From contig CM028931.1 in assembly GCA_016801845.1 (NCBI GenBank), positions 8,104,087-8,168,086 on the forward strand: a DNA stretch of 64,000 nt. The letters are read 5' to 3'. The notes beneath the pieces were generated by a model. The model saw only the letters and a list, made by a program, of their open reading frames with translations. It did no database searches and was not told where the DNA came from. A program made the position numbers and the translations under genes. The DNA comes from Polydactylus sextarius. Its lineage: Eukaryota; Chordata; Actinopteri; Polynemidae. This document shows positions 1 through 11,500 of the stretch, piece after piece (positions within the stretch are counted from its first letter, which is position 1; each line of letters begins with the position of its first letter).

Positions 1-36
1 CTCGCGCTTTACTAACACACTTTCATCGTACTCCAT
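1..36 (-). CDS. oip5: oip5 (Mis18-beta), first codons only, cut by window edge
   Basis: On the minus strand an ATG at 34-36 opens a frame of 12 codons, MEYDESVLVKRE, that runs off the left edge. It lies head-to-head with nusap1, and in human OIP5 is the divergent neighbour of NUSAP1. Human OIP5 contains a similar short stretch, MEWDTQVV. OIP5 (Mis18-beta) is a subunit of the Mis18 complex, which licenses centromeres for CENP-A loading after mitosis. The call rests on synteny and a weak match over a few residues, so it is tentative; the Yippee/Mis18 domain would lie outside the window. Confidence 0.5.
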   Translation of the reverse strand, partial: MEYDESVLVKRE

Positions 37-371
37 GTTGGTTAAGTTCTCTGAGTTTGGGTCCAAAAAAAACCCAGAAGTCTCGCTCCAGTTTTTACTC
101 CTCCGTTGTTGTGGTTTACTTTGAACCACACCGCCACCATGCGACGTAATGACGTAAATTAAAAAAGAGGGAACTCTCGTTCTGATTGGCTGCGGAGCAC
201 TTCCGGTCCGGATTCATCAGCCAATCAAACCGCCGCAGCTGATGTGTTTTGAATCGGAGGCGATTTTTTAACCGTCAGGCGCGACACAGAGCTCGCGGTG
301 ACGGAGAAACGCAGCGTGTGTATGACTGTTGGTTTGTTTTCACTAATAACTGGATAAAAGAACACGTCGAC
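37..371. promoter_or_regulatory. Bidirectional oip5/nusap1 promoter with CCAAT boxes and CHR-like site
   Basis: The 335 bases between the two divergent start codons hold an inverted CCAAT box (ATTGG, 185-189), a direct CCAAT box (221-225), an ETS-type ACTTCCGG (199-206) between them, and a CHR-like TTTGAA (248-253) about 23 bases after the second CCAAT. NF-Y boxes upstream of a CHR are the known layout of G2/M genes bound by DREAM/MuvB, and NUSAP1 is such a gene. No TATA box is evident. The motifs are read directly; their use is inferred. Confidence 0.6.
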
Positions 372-2967
372 ATGGATTTGGACTCCATGAAATATGCGGA
401 GCTGCGAAGTCTCGCAAAGGAGCTCGGACTTAAAGCGAACATGAAGGTAAAACAGCTGTATTTTTTTTATTTTTTTCTAACTTGAACTAGCTAAAGTTTG
501 ACGTTACTCTGAACGCTAGCATGTAGAGGCGTGTCTAACATTAGCTAACGTTTGCTAACATGTTTTTTTTGCTCTTAAAAACAGGCTGATAAACTACTGA
601 AATTGATCAAGCAGCATTACCAACAAGAAAACAACATGGCGGAGGAAGAACAGGTAAAAAAATTTTAAATAAAATATAAATCCCATGATACAGTGCGGTT
701 GTAACAATCAGCCAGACCGTTAGCTTTTCGTTTATTAACATCTTACTTGTTTTCTAGCAACAAGATAAAGATTCAGAGGTGGCTGCTGTTCAAGAAGACG
801 AGAAGGAAGTAAAAGATGGTGTTCAGGAAAACGAAGAAGAAATTTCCAGCACTGCTTTGTTTGTGAACACACGTCGAGGCAGAAGAAACGGTGGCAAGAG
901 AAAGATCTCTGATATCACAGCAGAGACTGAGTGTGATGCACAGATACCTCCTCCAACTGGTGCACAGGTATTTTATTACGCATCATAACACACCCAATAC
1001 TCAATACAAATGCATCAACCTTTGTTTTGATGCATGTATGTATCCACAATCCTCTTTGGTGCAAGTATGCAAAAGGTACTAGTAGTTCAAGATGTTTTAA
1101 GGCTGATTTTTTTTTTCTTTCTTTTAAGGTTGACACTGAAGTGGCTGTAGCTACTGCATCCAGTGGTGGTAGAGGTGCAAAGAAGAGAAAAGTGTCCACT
1201 GACAAAAGCGAGCCTCCTGAAGAGCAGCGGGACACTGTTAATGAAGCTCCTGTGCAGGATGATACAGGTTAGTAAGTATCTCTGTTGCTGAAAGAGCATT
1301 CGAACGTCCTGCTGCTTAATAGTCTGTTCCTTCAGGAGCTGAGTGAAATGCCACAACCTTTTTAAAATGATTTAATTTTTTTTTTTTTTTTTAAATATGC
1401 GTGCAGGAAAAGCGACACAAGTGGCCAAAGCTTGTAAAATCCCTCGTAGCAAAGGACTCCAGCAGAAGAATAAGGCGCTGAAGCCTGTCACTCCCAGTAA
1501 GTTTTTTTTTTTTTCTCCCTCCCATCCATTCAGCTTCCTCCTGAATTAACTATATATCAACAGCTTAATTTTTGTGTGGTAAAATATCTTTTTCATAGAC
1601 TTCAAAAAACTCCACGAGGCTCACTTCAACAAGATGGAGTCCATTGATTCCTACGTCCAGAGGAAGACGAAGCAGATAGACGCCTACAGGAATTCTGTTA
1701 AAGAACTGAAGGTACCTTGACGCCTCCAGTCCAGTCTTTACTCGCTTTATTTAGAAAACTGTGTATATATCATTTTCTTTTGCTTTTTAGAATCTCGCAG
1801 ACAAAACCAAACAGCAGAAAGTCAGTGGCAAAACTCCAGCGGTGAGTGTGATCGTGCAGAAAACACAAGTTGTATTATATTAACAGCTGTGAAGCTGACA
1901 GACATGCATCTACTCTGCAGAAAGCGAATGCGACTCGCGCCTCCATGTTCAGTCCCGCTCCGGCGAACAAGGCGGCAGCTGCCGAGAGACGCAGACACAC
2001 GATGCTCTCGGCGAGTAAAGCTCCTCCGAGTAAACCCGCTCCTGCGAAGGAAGGCGCTCCGTTCAGACCGTCTGTCCTCTCCACCCGCAGGATCAACGTC
2101 CGGTGAGTTTCACTTCGTTCACCCCCGGCTTTCGTTTCATTTCCGTACCCGCGTATTGTGACGTTATAGAAGCTGAGCAGCGAACGAATGCGTTTGCGCG
2201 CAGGTTCTCCGAAGCCACGCGTGACAACGAGCACAAGAGGTCGTTGGTGAAGACGCCGGCGCGTATGTCGCCCTGTGTGGCTTCGAGCACCCCGCAGAGA
2301 GAGGCGGCTGGAGCGGTGAAGCCCAGCGTCCTTAAGACTTCAGTTTTATCTGCCACAAAAACTCCAGGTACTTTTTTTTCCCCCCCCTCTTTTAAACCTT
2401 CAGTTCGTGAAATCATATTTGAATTTCTACATTCATACGTTCCTTGTTTTCCTTCCCCTCAGGACCATTCGTTTTCACTGGCAACACAAGCACTTCAGCA
2501 ACCCCCGGGACACAGAAGAAACCCGCCTTTGACCTGAAGGCGAGTCTGTCTCGTCCTCTCACCTACAAGCCCCACACGGGTACGGATTGTTTCCAATTAC
2601 ACTGATTAACTGAAACATGACGTCGCATCAGACGGAGCTCTGATAGTTTATTTTTATTCTTCTTTAGGTAAACTGAAGCCCTTCGGAGAAGCCAAAGAAA
2701 ACCAGACGGCGGCAGGAAACAAGTCTCTGATCTCCAGCTCGCATCAGAAAAACTACAAACAGCACCAAGTTCAAACAAGGTAAATGTAGCATTAATAAAT
2801 AAATAGCATCTCTCAACAGTAACAGTTTGGCTCTTATTGCATCAGTCTCTTACGTGTGTTTCTGTTCTCGTCACCTCAGGGAGGACAGGAGAGCAAAACA
2901 CACAGAGAACCGCAAACAGAAGAAAGAGAATATGCTCGGCGCGAGAAGAGGCCTCGTCATGATGTAA
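372..2967 (+). CDS. nusap1: Nucleolar and spindle-associated protein 1
   Basis: NUSAP1 is a microtubule-binding and bundling protein that stabilises spindle microtubules near chromosomes. Twelve coding exons: 372-446, 585-653, 758-967, 1129-1267, 1407-1496, 1599-1711, 1791-1841, 1921-2102, 2204-2367, 2463-2579, 2668-2779, 2880-2967, giving 469 aa (human 441). All junctions are GT-AG and in frame. The N-terminus (DSMKYAELRSLAKELGLKAN) is the SAP-like DNA-binding motif. Exon 6 carries the conserved FKKLHEAHFNKMESIDSYV block. Exon 9 has DNEHKRSLVKTPAR and exons 10-11 have KPAFDLKASLSRPL, both in the microtubule-binding region, and the C-terminus ends in a basic coiled stretch and ARRGLVMM. No in-frame ATG precedes 372. 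Exon 3 is acidic and poorly conserved. Confidence 0.93.
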
Positions 2968-3359
2968 AAGCATCTGCGCTTTGTTTTGTTTTTTTTAATC
3001 TTGTAGACATTTGTACATTTTTTTTTTTTTTTTTTTTAAATGTCCCACCTTTGTAAATATTTTGTCGTTTCCGGCTGATTAATCAACTTCTGTCTTAGTC
3101 AAAAGTAGACGAGATGCTTTTATTCTATCCAACCTGCTGTGTTTTTGTTTTTTTTGTTTTTTTTAAAGATTTGACTCGTGCATTAGTTAAAACACTTCTA
3201 ACCTGAACGATGCATTCGTGTATTTCGACGTGTAGAAAACGACCAGTTGTGTTTGTTGTAATTTTGTTCTTAAAAGATTTGATACGCTTCGTTTCACACT
3301 GTTTAGAGAAAATACAGATAAAGATGTTGGTGCAAAAGATTCCCTTGTCTGTGTTCGCC

Positions 3360-3365
3360 AATAAA
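3360..3365 (+). terminator. nusap1 poly(A) signal AATAAA
   Basis: AATAAA lies 393 bases after the nusap1 stop codon and is the first clear signal on this strand. The 3' UTR (2968 to about 3385) is T-rich with no other recognisable element. Confidence 0.6.
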
Positions 3366-3476
3366 ATTTGTTACTGCCGTTCGAAGCGTAGTGTGTCGCG
3401 CCGTCGGAGAAATGACAGTTCACGTCCACATTGAGAAGATTTGGAAACAGTTAGATGTTTAAGAAATGAACGTCAT

Positions 3477-3482
3477 TTTAAT
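3477..3482 (-). terminator. Candidate ndufaf1 poly(A) signal ATTAAA
   Basis: ATTAAA on the minus strand lies about 50 bases after the ndufaf1 stop. A canonical AATAAA on the same strand at 3116-3121 is an alternative. If that one is used, the 3' UTR would overlap the convergent nusap1 3' UTR. Confidence 0.35.
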
Positions 3483-3531
3483 GTTTGAAATGAATTTTTA
3501 AAGTCACAGTCATAGTCGCGTCGGCTACGAG

Positions 3532-4720
3532 TCAAACTTCGGGATTCCTCTTGTACACCTCGTAGGCAAACTCCTCGGTGTGCGCGTAATCTTTGCAGAC
3601 GCCAATGTAATCGATCTCTAGCTGAAACGGACCGTCTGCTTTATCCCCCAAGGTAAATCCGATAGTGTTAACCTGGAAGTACAAAACATAAAATGCTCAA
3701 CGCTGCAAATAATGTACATGTGAGGTAGAATGCTTCAGTTACAGCTGATAAAATATACCTTATCCAGCCATAAACAATGCTGATCATCTTGTATCCTCCC
3801 ACGATGTGTGAGGAAGAATTTGGAGAAAGGGATCTGTTAAGACAAGATAAGAAACGGTTAAATTATTCAAACCAGTCTCATGCAAGCAAACGCATGAGAT
3901 GTTACGCTCCACACTCATTTATACCTTCACGTCCTGCCAGTAGGGCCCTCCTCTGGTGAACAGGAAGTAATTGTAAATGTCGTCTTTCTGGTGAGAGAAG
4001 TACGTTTCTGTTGCGATGTTGATCATCCATGGACGTCCGTCGCCACGGATGCGCAAATGCAAGGTGTTGAAACTGGACCAATCGTAGTGTTTCTTCCTGT
4101 CAAATGAAGCCTTGGAGACACCACAGGTTTTGATGGTAAATTTAATATCAGTTCTAATGATCTCAGCTGTCTTTAGAAAAGAGAAAAACACTGTTACTAA
4201 CCAGCGGTTGTTTCGATCTCATGGTGCAGTAGCCGCTGTAGCGTGTCTCACCGTCCTTTGGAGGGGTCGAGCTCAGAGTCCCGTACAGAAAACACGTTTC
4301 ATTGTTTTTGCCAAGCTTCAAGTAAATTTCACTTTGGCCTCCTATCTCACGATCTGAAGACACCGTCCACTGCTCCAAACTCTCTGGACCTCTGAACTCC
4401 CATATGACCCTGTTCTGCTCCAGCATGTGCTCGATGATGGGTTTTCCCTCAGGACCGACCCAGCGGTCGCTGAACTCCGATTTCATCAGTGTGAAATGCT
4501 TCTTTATCCCTTCGATACCCTTTGCGAAATCGAACTTAATCTTCTCCCAGGGAAACTTGTCTTCTTTGGGCTGTCCGGGGCGCCTGTATTCACCCTGGAT
4601 GGAGGTCCTCCTGGGTACAGTGAGGTGGGTGATGCAGGGGAGGAGGAGCGGCTGCTGCTGCTGCTGGATGGAGCTCAGCAGCATCAGAGAAGGAAGACGT
4701 GTGATCTTTGGCAGAGACAT
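3532..4720 (-). CDS. ndufaf1: Complex I assembly factor NDUFAF1 (CIA30)
   Basis: NDUFAF1/CIA30 is a mitochondrial chaperone of the MCIA complex that helps build the membrane arm of respiratory complex I. Coding exons in transcript order: 4720-4202, 4110-3925, 3833-3759, 3672-3532, giving 306 aa (human 327). The start is ATG 4720, with an in-frame TGA shortly upstream in the genomic sequence. The first 45 or so residues are rich in Leu, Ser, Arg and Gln with few acids, as for a mitochondrial presequence, and include a five-Gln run. The CIA30 domain covers roughly residues 75-285; recognisable blocks are VIWEFRGPESLEQWTVSSD, KNNETCFLYGTLSS, LRIRGDGRPWMINI, FLFTRGGPYWQDVKIPFSKF and IGFTLGDKADGPFQLEIDYI. 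It converges on nusap1 and diverges from rtf1, as in human. Confidence 0.93.
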
Positions 4721-5586
4721 TTCAACGCTGATCTGGATGAGTCACTGCTGGGATACGACATATGGAAAACTGGTATTATGACACTTGAGTTACAAGCAGA
4801 TTGGTAAATAATCAAGGTAAGAGAAAATCACATTTATGAACTTTATGCACTACACCTACAGTATTTACACAATTAACTTAAAACTTGTATATAAGCAATC
4901 CCTGTTGACTTTAATCAGTATGAAATGAATATTCTGAAAATATCTTATACATTAAATACATCTGGTATATTGTATTTGTACTTACTCTGACGGGTCGCAG
5001 GTGTTTAAGGTGGATTATACCATGAAGATATCCGGTTATGGCGCCGTTAAAAGGGGAAAAACTACTTTTAAAACTGCTTTTGGACACACAAATGTTATCC
5101 AAGCTCGCGCAGGAAATCAAATTGAAACATTAGGGTGATATTCAGCACATATTCAACTAGAAACTTCACACAAGGAATCGTTAGGGACGATGGTGTATGA
5201 TAATTAAAGGTTGAACCGTCGTGCACCTTCAATGTAGCTTTAGTGCAACAACAATTTCGGTCCGGGCTAATACACGCACTGTAAATATAACAGTTCCTAT
5301 CTCAACTAAACATCACCGTTTTTGTATGTTTTTTTTTTTATTTATTTTTATTTTTCAAAATTACTTAATAAACTAACGCGCCAATTACGGGCATAAACGT
5401 GAATTTTAATCACGCGGACAAATGAGTTAAATTCAACCGCGACCGCAACGTACCATAAAGACGCGCATGCGCAGTCGTGCCTTTGTGTGACTGACTGCAG
5501 AGCCAACTAGCTAGGTAGCCGCAGCGGCTAGCCTCAAACATTTAGACGACACAGAGGTAGCTAGCAGGTTAGCCGCGCAGCTAATC
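4721..5586. promoter_or_regulatory. Divergent ndufaf1/rtf1 intergenic region with NRF1 palindrome
   Basis: This 866-base gap holds both promoters and 5' UTRs. A perfect NRF1-type palindrome, GCGCATGCGC, lies at 5463-5472, about 115 bases before the rtf1 ATG. NRF1 commonly drives genes for mitochondrial proteins, which fits ndufaf1. On the minus strand a CAGA/GTAAGT donor at about 4986 and a CCCAG acceptor near 4756 suggest a non-coding first exon of ndufaf1 around 4986-5110. A GCTAGC-rich stretch precedes rtf1. The UTR exon limits are inferred. Confidence 0.5.
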
Positions 5587-8500
5587 ATGGTGAATGTAAA
5601 GAAGCGGAAAGGTCGAGTCGTGATTGACTCCGACTCCGAAGACAGTGCTAGCGATGATAATTTAGATCAGGTAGGTGCGCATTATTTATTTATTTATTTA
5701 TTTTAAACTTTGATACAAGTGCTCGCGTCTTTATGTTCCCAACCGTTTGAAGGGGGCGAAGCTAATGTAATGCTAACTGACTGCGTTGTGTTTGGCCTCG
5801 CTGAGAGCGGGCCTGTTTGTTTCACAACGTTTGCCTCATTTTCTTTTTCTTTTTTTTTTTTTAATAATTTTTTTTGAGTAAACGCGCCATTCCCTGAGAC
5901 ATACTATCTGCTAGGGTGTTCTCAAATGTCCCTGTGAGATATTCAGCACCGTGTTGAGTGCTAGCGCTAGCATTGGCTAGCGGTAAGGTTACATTCCGAG
6001 AGATGCAGTCAACGCTAGCAGTAGTGCAGTATTATGTTCCCACGAAAATACCGCGCCACAGGCCTGTTTACTGGTTTCGTGTAGTAATTTGGCTGGCTCT
6101 GTTTGAAAGAAGGGGGATGTGTTTGTTAGCTATTAACACCAAACGACGACTGGAACATGAGTGTAGTGATCTACACACACGCTCGGGGCTGTAGGCGCAC
6201 TTGATTTAGCTGGTAGACCCCTTATCTCATGAATGACGTCAATGACCTGGACTTGCTATTTCGGTGTTGTTGTCAAACAAGATCCAGCAAGTTAACAGGA
6301 GGAGCTTTATACAGTGTAACATGTCAATATGGAGACGTGAATTAGATTGATGACTTTAATAAAACTCATGTGGCTGTTACTTAACGTGTTGGAGACAAAT
6401 CACACATACAGTGACTTAAATTATCAATGTTTTTTTTTTTTTTTTGGTATTTTAACAACTATTAAACACCCACACCTGTTACTTGTCAAATCACTACCCA
6501 ATTGATTGTGTTCGCTGACAGTTCAAGCACCTGTGGTGAATAACAGATGACCAGATGTTTTGGTGTCTCTGCCAGATGGATCGATTAAAGCTCTAAAAAA
6601 AATAAATAAATAACGAATCAATACATTAGAATTCAGTTTTTCTGAGAGTGGACACAGAAAGTAAGCAAAGAGCATAAGCTTATACGATACAATATATTCA
6701 ATGTGGATCATAGTAGGTTGTTGATTTTCCCCGTATTCTCAGAGCAGATCCACGTTTTTTTGCTTTTGTGTTTGATCTGTTTGTACACATTCGGGTCATG
6801 TTCACATCTAGGATCCTCAATTAAATTTGTGTATTAATCCAGCGAGGACTTACTGCTGCTTTCATCATCATCAAAGTGTTTCTCACTAACGCTCACTTAT
6901 AATTACACCTGTGGGACTCTTGACTTCTGCTGCGCATGTGCTCCTGTTAGTCAAGAAGAGTTATGGATCCATCTGGATGTTTGCCACGGTTACATTCTTC
7001 AGAGCGTTTGTGTGGCAGAGTTGATGTACACATTAATACATAAAGTAGGTTATGGATACATCGCTCTAAGACTTCAAACTCTGCTGCGGTGTTGGATTCC
7101 GGCTTTTATTCACACCTGTATTTAAAGGTGTTTACTCACTCGCACACGTGAACACGCCCAGATTTTAACGAACCACACCATCGTGCTCTTGTGTTTTTTT
7201 TTCTTTTTTTAGGAGCTGTTGTCGTTGGCGAAGAGGAAGAGGGTCGACTCAGGTGAACAGGAAGAGCCAGTTAGCAAACCTGCTGCTTCTACAGACTCGG
7301 AGACATCCGACAGCGACGATGAGGTACGACAAAAAAAAAAAAAACCTTCTATTGCTTGTTATTACCCTCTTCTTACCTTCTTTTACCGTAACTGTTTTAT
7401 TTATTTATTTGTGTCTAGTGGACTGTGGGTGGCACCAAAGGTAAAAAGAAGGTTAAACCCGGAAAAGGGTCAGAGAAGAAGAACGCAACAAAGAAGAAGG
7501 TTAATAAAGCGACGGCGTCCGGCAGCTCCGATGGAGACAGCTCAGCTGAGAGCTCAGCTCGCGAGGAGGGTACGTGTCTTCAGATGTTTTACTTTTTTTT
7601 TTTTTTTTTTCCCAGCTTCTGTGACCGGCGGTCCCGTTTCACTCAACACTCATGTTGCCGTAGATTATCACATACCTCACGATGCCGCGTCCTCAGGTAT
7701 TTTAGGAGGTCGGGATTAGGTGACTCATCTCTCTCATCCCCGTTTTATCCGAGCTGGCTCGCGCCGCAGCATCTAAGCTGATGTTTGTTTATTTGTGTAA
7801 CATTGTTTGACCACGTGTTAAGTGATTGAGGAGGAAAAAAAAAAAAGGAAAACCGAGAGGGGAAGGTTTGAGATATTTGGTCTGAAGCACAGCCTCTCTT
7901 TGAACACATTCAACATATAGTTTTACAAAGTAAACTGGTACATGGGAGGGGAAATGTTGTTTAATTAAGCAGTGGATTGTAGTCAGGGATGTCCGATATA
8001 TTGACTTTTTGCCGATATCTGATATGCCGATATTGTCCAAACGCTTAATTTCCGATTCCGATATCAACCGATATATGCAGACGTTTAGTCCCCAAAACTA
8101 ATTTTAGGTCACACCACATATCTCCTGTCGACTAGCCACACACTGTTGTTGTTTTGCCTCCCGGCGCAGTTTGATGAGGTCATCAATCGCGCGCCGGTAA
8201 ACATTTCAAGAGCATTTATCCCAGTGCATTTGGCGAAACCCAGGCGCTACGTTATCGGGTTCTCATTATCGGAGAAAAAGATAACGATCCATACAGATAT
8301 TACATAATTTTGATGATATCAGTCGGCCGATATTAGTGTATATTATTAGCGTATATTAGCCAAAGCCAGTCGATTGATTCCCGGTGATTTTTGCGTCTGG
8401 GCCAGGCGAGGTTCTCGACTCGGAGAGCAACAGCTCGTCCTCCAGCTCGGACTCGGACTCGTCCGAGGACGAGGTGTTCAGGGACGGCTACGACGACGAC

Positions 8501-11500
8501 CTGATGGGAGACGCCGAGGACCGAGCTCGACTGGAGCAGATGACGGAGAAGGAGCGAGAGCAGGAGCTGTTCAACAGAATTGAGAAGCGAGAGGTGCTAA
8601 AGAGACGGTGAGTGGACGGATCTTAAAAACGGCACATTGCATACAGAGCATATCGCGAACGACGGTGGGCAGCGAGCCTCAGCGTCATCACACCACCGTT
8701 GACGTTTGTTTGCGACAGGTTCGAAATCAAGAAGAAACTGAAGACGGCGAAGAAGAAAGAGAAGGAGGAGAAGAAGAAGAAGCAGGAGGAGGAGCAAGAA
8801 AAGAGGAAGCAATCTCAGGTCCAAGACACACAAGTGGTGATGTCGCACAACAAAGAGAGACGATCCAAACGCGACGAGAAGCTGGACAAGAAGTCCCAGG
8901 CCATGGAGGAACTCAAGGCCGAGCGCGAGAAGAAGAAAAACAAAACAAGTGAGTGTTCTTTTTTTTTTTTTTTCCCATCAACTTGATTTGTGACGGTTCG
9001 TCGGGTTTTGTTTTAAAACGGGACGTTCCTCCTCAGTGGATCTCCTGGCCAGACGTCAGCCCCTGAAGACCAGCGAGGTTTACTCCGACGACGAGGAGGA
9101 AGAGGAGGAAGACGACGACAAGTCGTCGGTCAAAAGCGATCGGAGTTCGCGTTCGTCGTCTTACGACGACGATGAGTAAGTGGCGGTTTTTGTTTTTGTA
9201 GTAATTTCAGCGACACGAAGCCACCGTTTCCTCTGTTGTCACTGACTCTTTACGTGTTTTTTTTTTTTTTGTTTGTTTGTTTGTTTTGTTAATAGAAAAG
9301 AAGAGACTCCACCAAAGTCGCAGCCCGTTTCGTTACCAGACGAACTCAACAGGATCCGTCTGTCCAGAAACAAGCTGGAGCGCTGGTGCCACATGCCCTT
9401 CTTCGCTAAGACCGTGACCGGCTGCTTCGTGAGGATAGGGATCGGCAACAGCAGCAGTAAACCGGTTTACAGGGTGAGCTTGTCTTGTAGTAAAAGTGAC
9501 TAGGGACGGGAATCGAGAACCGCTTCCTGTTTGGGATTACAGCTGTTGCGCGGCAACGGTCGGGGCCGGGCGATTTTAGGCAAAAAAAATATGGAAATGT
9601 TTAGATGAGCTGAGGCTTGAACTCACCGTCTTCAACACCCAAGAACAATCCTCTACCTCACTTAGTTAATCAGCAAGTGGAAACATCACTTGTAGCTAGT
9701 TTTTAAAATGATTCATCGGCTCCACAAGTGAAAATGACATTTTTTTTTGGCATCGACTCCAAATGTTCGCACGAGAGCGAAATTCAAAACGATGTAAAAA
9801 AAAATTCAGCTTTATGAGATAAACTTCTGATATTTTCCAAACATCATCCACGGTGACTCCGAAATTTAGAAAATTTGCACGTATGTGTTTAAAATCCAGT
9901 TTACGGTCAAACATTTCGATGAACCGTAGGCTCAGTTTTCCATCAATCAAAAGTCTGTGAGGACGGTTTTTGTAGGACGGTCTGAAGATGATCTGGAGCA
10001 AGTTTGGTGTCAATTGAGCATAAACTGTTATTAAGTTTTACAGTTTTGGAAAAAAAAACAGTGATGGACTTCATAATTTGGTTTAAACAGGTTTAAATGT
10101 ACAAAAGTTTCTTTGGTCATTGGTAACAGAAACACACTTCATTCGATTTTAACTGCGGCTTCCCTCTTTGTCGTTAAAAAGGTCGCCGAAATTATGGACG
10201 TGGTGGAGACGGCGAAAGTTTACCAACTGGGATCGACGCGAACAAATAAAGGGTTACAGTTAAGGTAGGTAGACGGTTCCGGATCCTTTATACGGTCGTT
10301 TATATTTAGGAACGTTCAGATATGTGTGAACGAAGCCCAACTTTGTGGCGAATCTTCCCCAGGCACGGCGGTGACACGCGGGTTTTCAGGCTGGAGTTCG
10401 TATCGAATCAGGAGTTTACGGAAAGCGAATTCATGAAGTGGAAAGAAGCGGTGAGCGGATTTAATTAAACCAGTCAAATAAGTAACAAGTGAAGCATTAA
10501 GAAAGAATATATTCAGGCTGTGTGGTAAGAGTTTTGTTTTGTTTCATTTCTTTTTTCCCTTTCTAGATGATGGTCGCCGGGATGCAAGTCCCAACTCTGG
10601 ACGAAATCACCAAAAAGGAGCAGTCCATCAAAGAAGCTCTGAACTACAAGTTCAATGACAAAGACATAGAAGATGTGAGTCCGTTTTCTTGACACCCGGT
10701 CGCTATTTTCTCAAGACAAAGGCATAAAAGATTCGTTATTCGCGACTGCGTTTCTAATCCCCACAGATCGTCAAGGAGAAGGACCGATTCCGGAAAGCGC
10801 CACCGAACTACGCCATGAAGAAAACGCAGCTGCTCAAAGATAAGGTAAAAGGAAACGTCAGCTAACGTTGCTAAGCCACAATCGGGCGAACAAACTCGCT
10901 TATGAATCATTACAGAAAATCCCACCGATTTTTTTTTTTTTTTTGTTTTGTTTTTTTGCTCCGGTTTGGTTTGGTTTCAAGGCCATGGCCGAGGAGAACG
11001 GAGACGGCGAGCGAGTCAAAGTGATTCAGGACGAGCTGAACGAGCTGGAGGAACGAGCCGAAGCTCTCGACAGACAGAGGACCAAGAACATCTCTGCCAT
11101 CAGGTACAGTTTTTTTTTTTTGCTAAAATACGAGTTATTCTTTTTCGTGACCGAATCATTTTGATTTTTTTTTTTTCTCGTCCAGCTACATCAATCAGAG
11201 AAACAGGAGCTGGAATATCGTTGAATCCGAGAAAGCTCTCGTGGTAAGTCACCGCTTTTTTGTTGACGTCGATGAGAACCTACTCATCTCTACTCGACTC
11301 ATTTTATAGCATTTTCCACTCGGTGTTAGCTCTTGGCTCGCGAACGAGCCGATTCTTCGACGTGAATGAGAAAAGCCGACTCCCGTCGGGAAGAGCCCGG
11401 TCTTCAGCCGACGGCTCCTGACGGGGTGGTACTTTATTTTGACGGGCACACCATGCGGCCAATCACATGCGAGGACAGACTAGGATCATACCATTATGTG

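Noticed and set aside
7219..7719. 166-codon frame including rtf1 exon 2
   Set aside because: Only 7213-7323 is exon; the rest reads intron 2 and exon 3 in a wrong frame.
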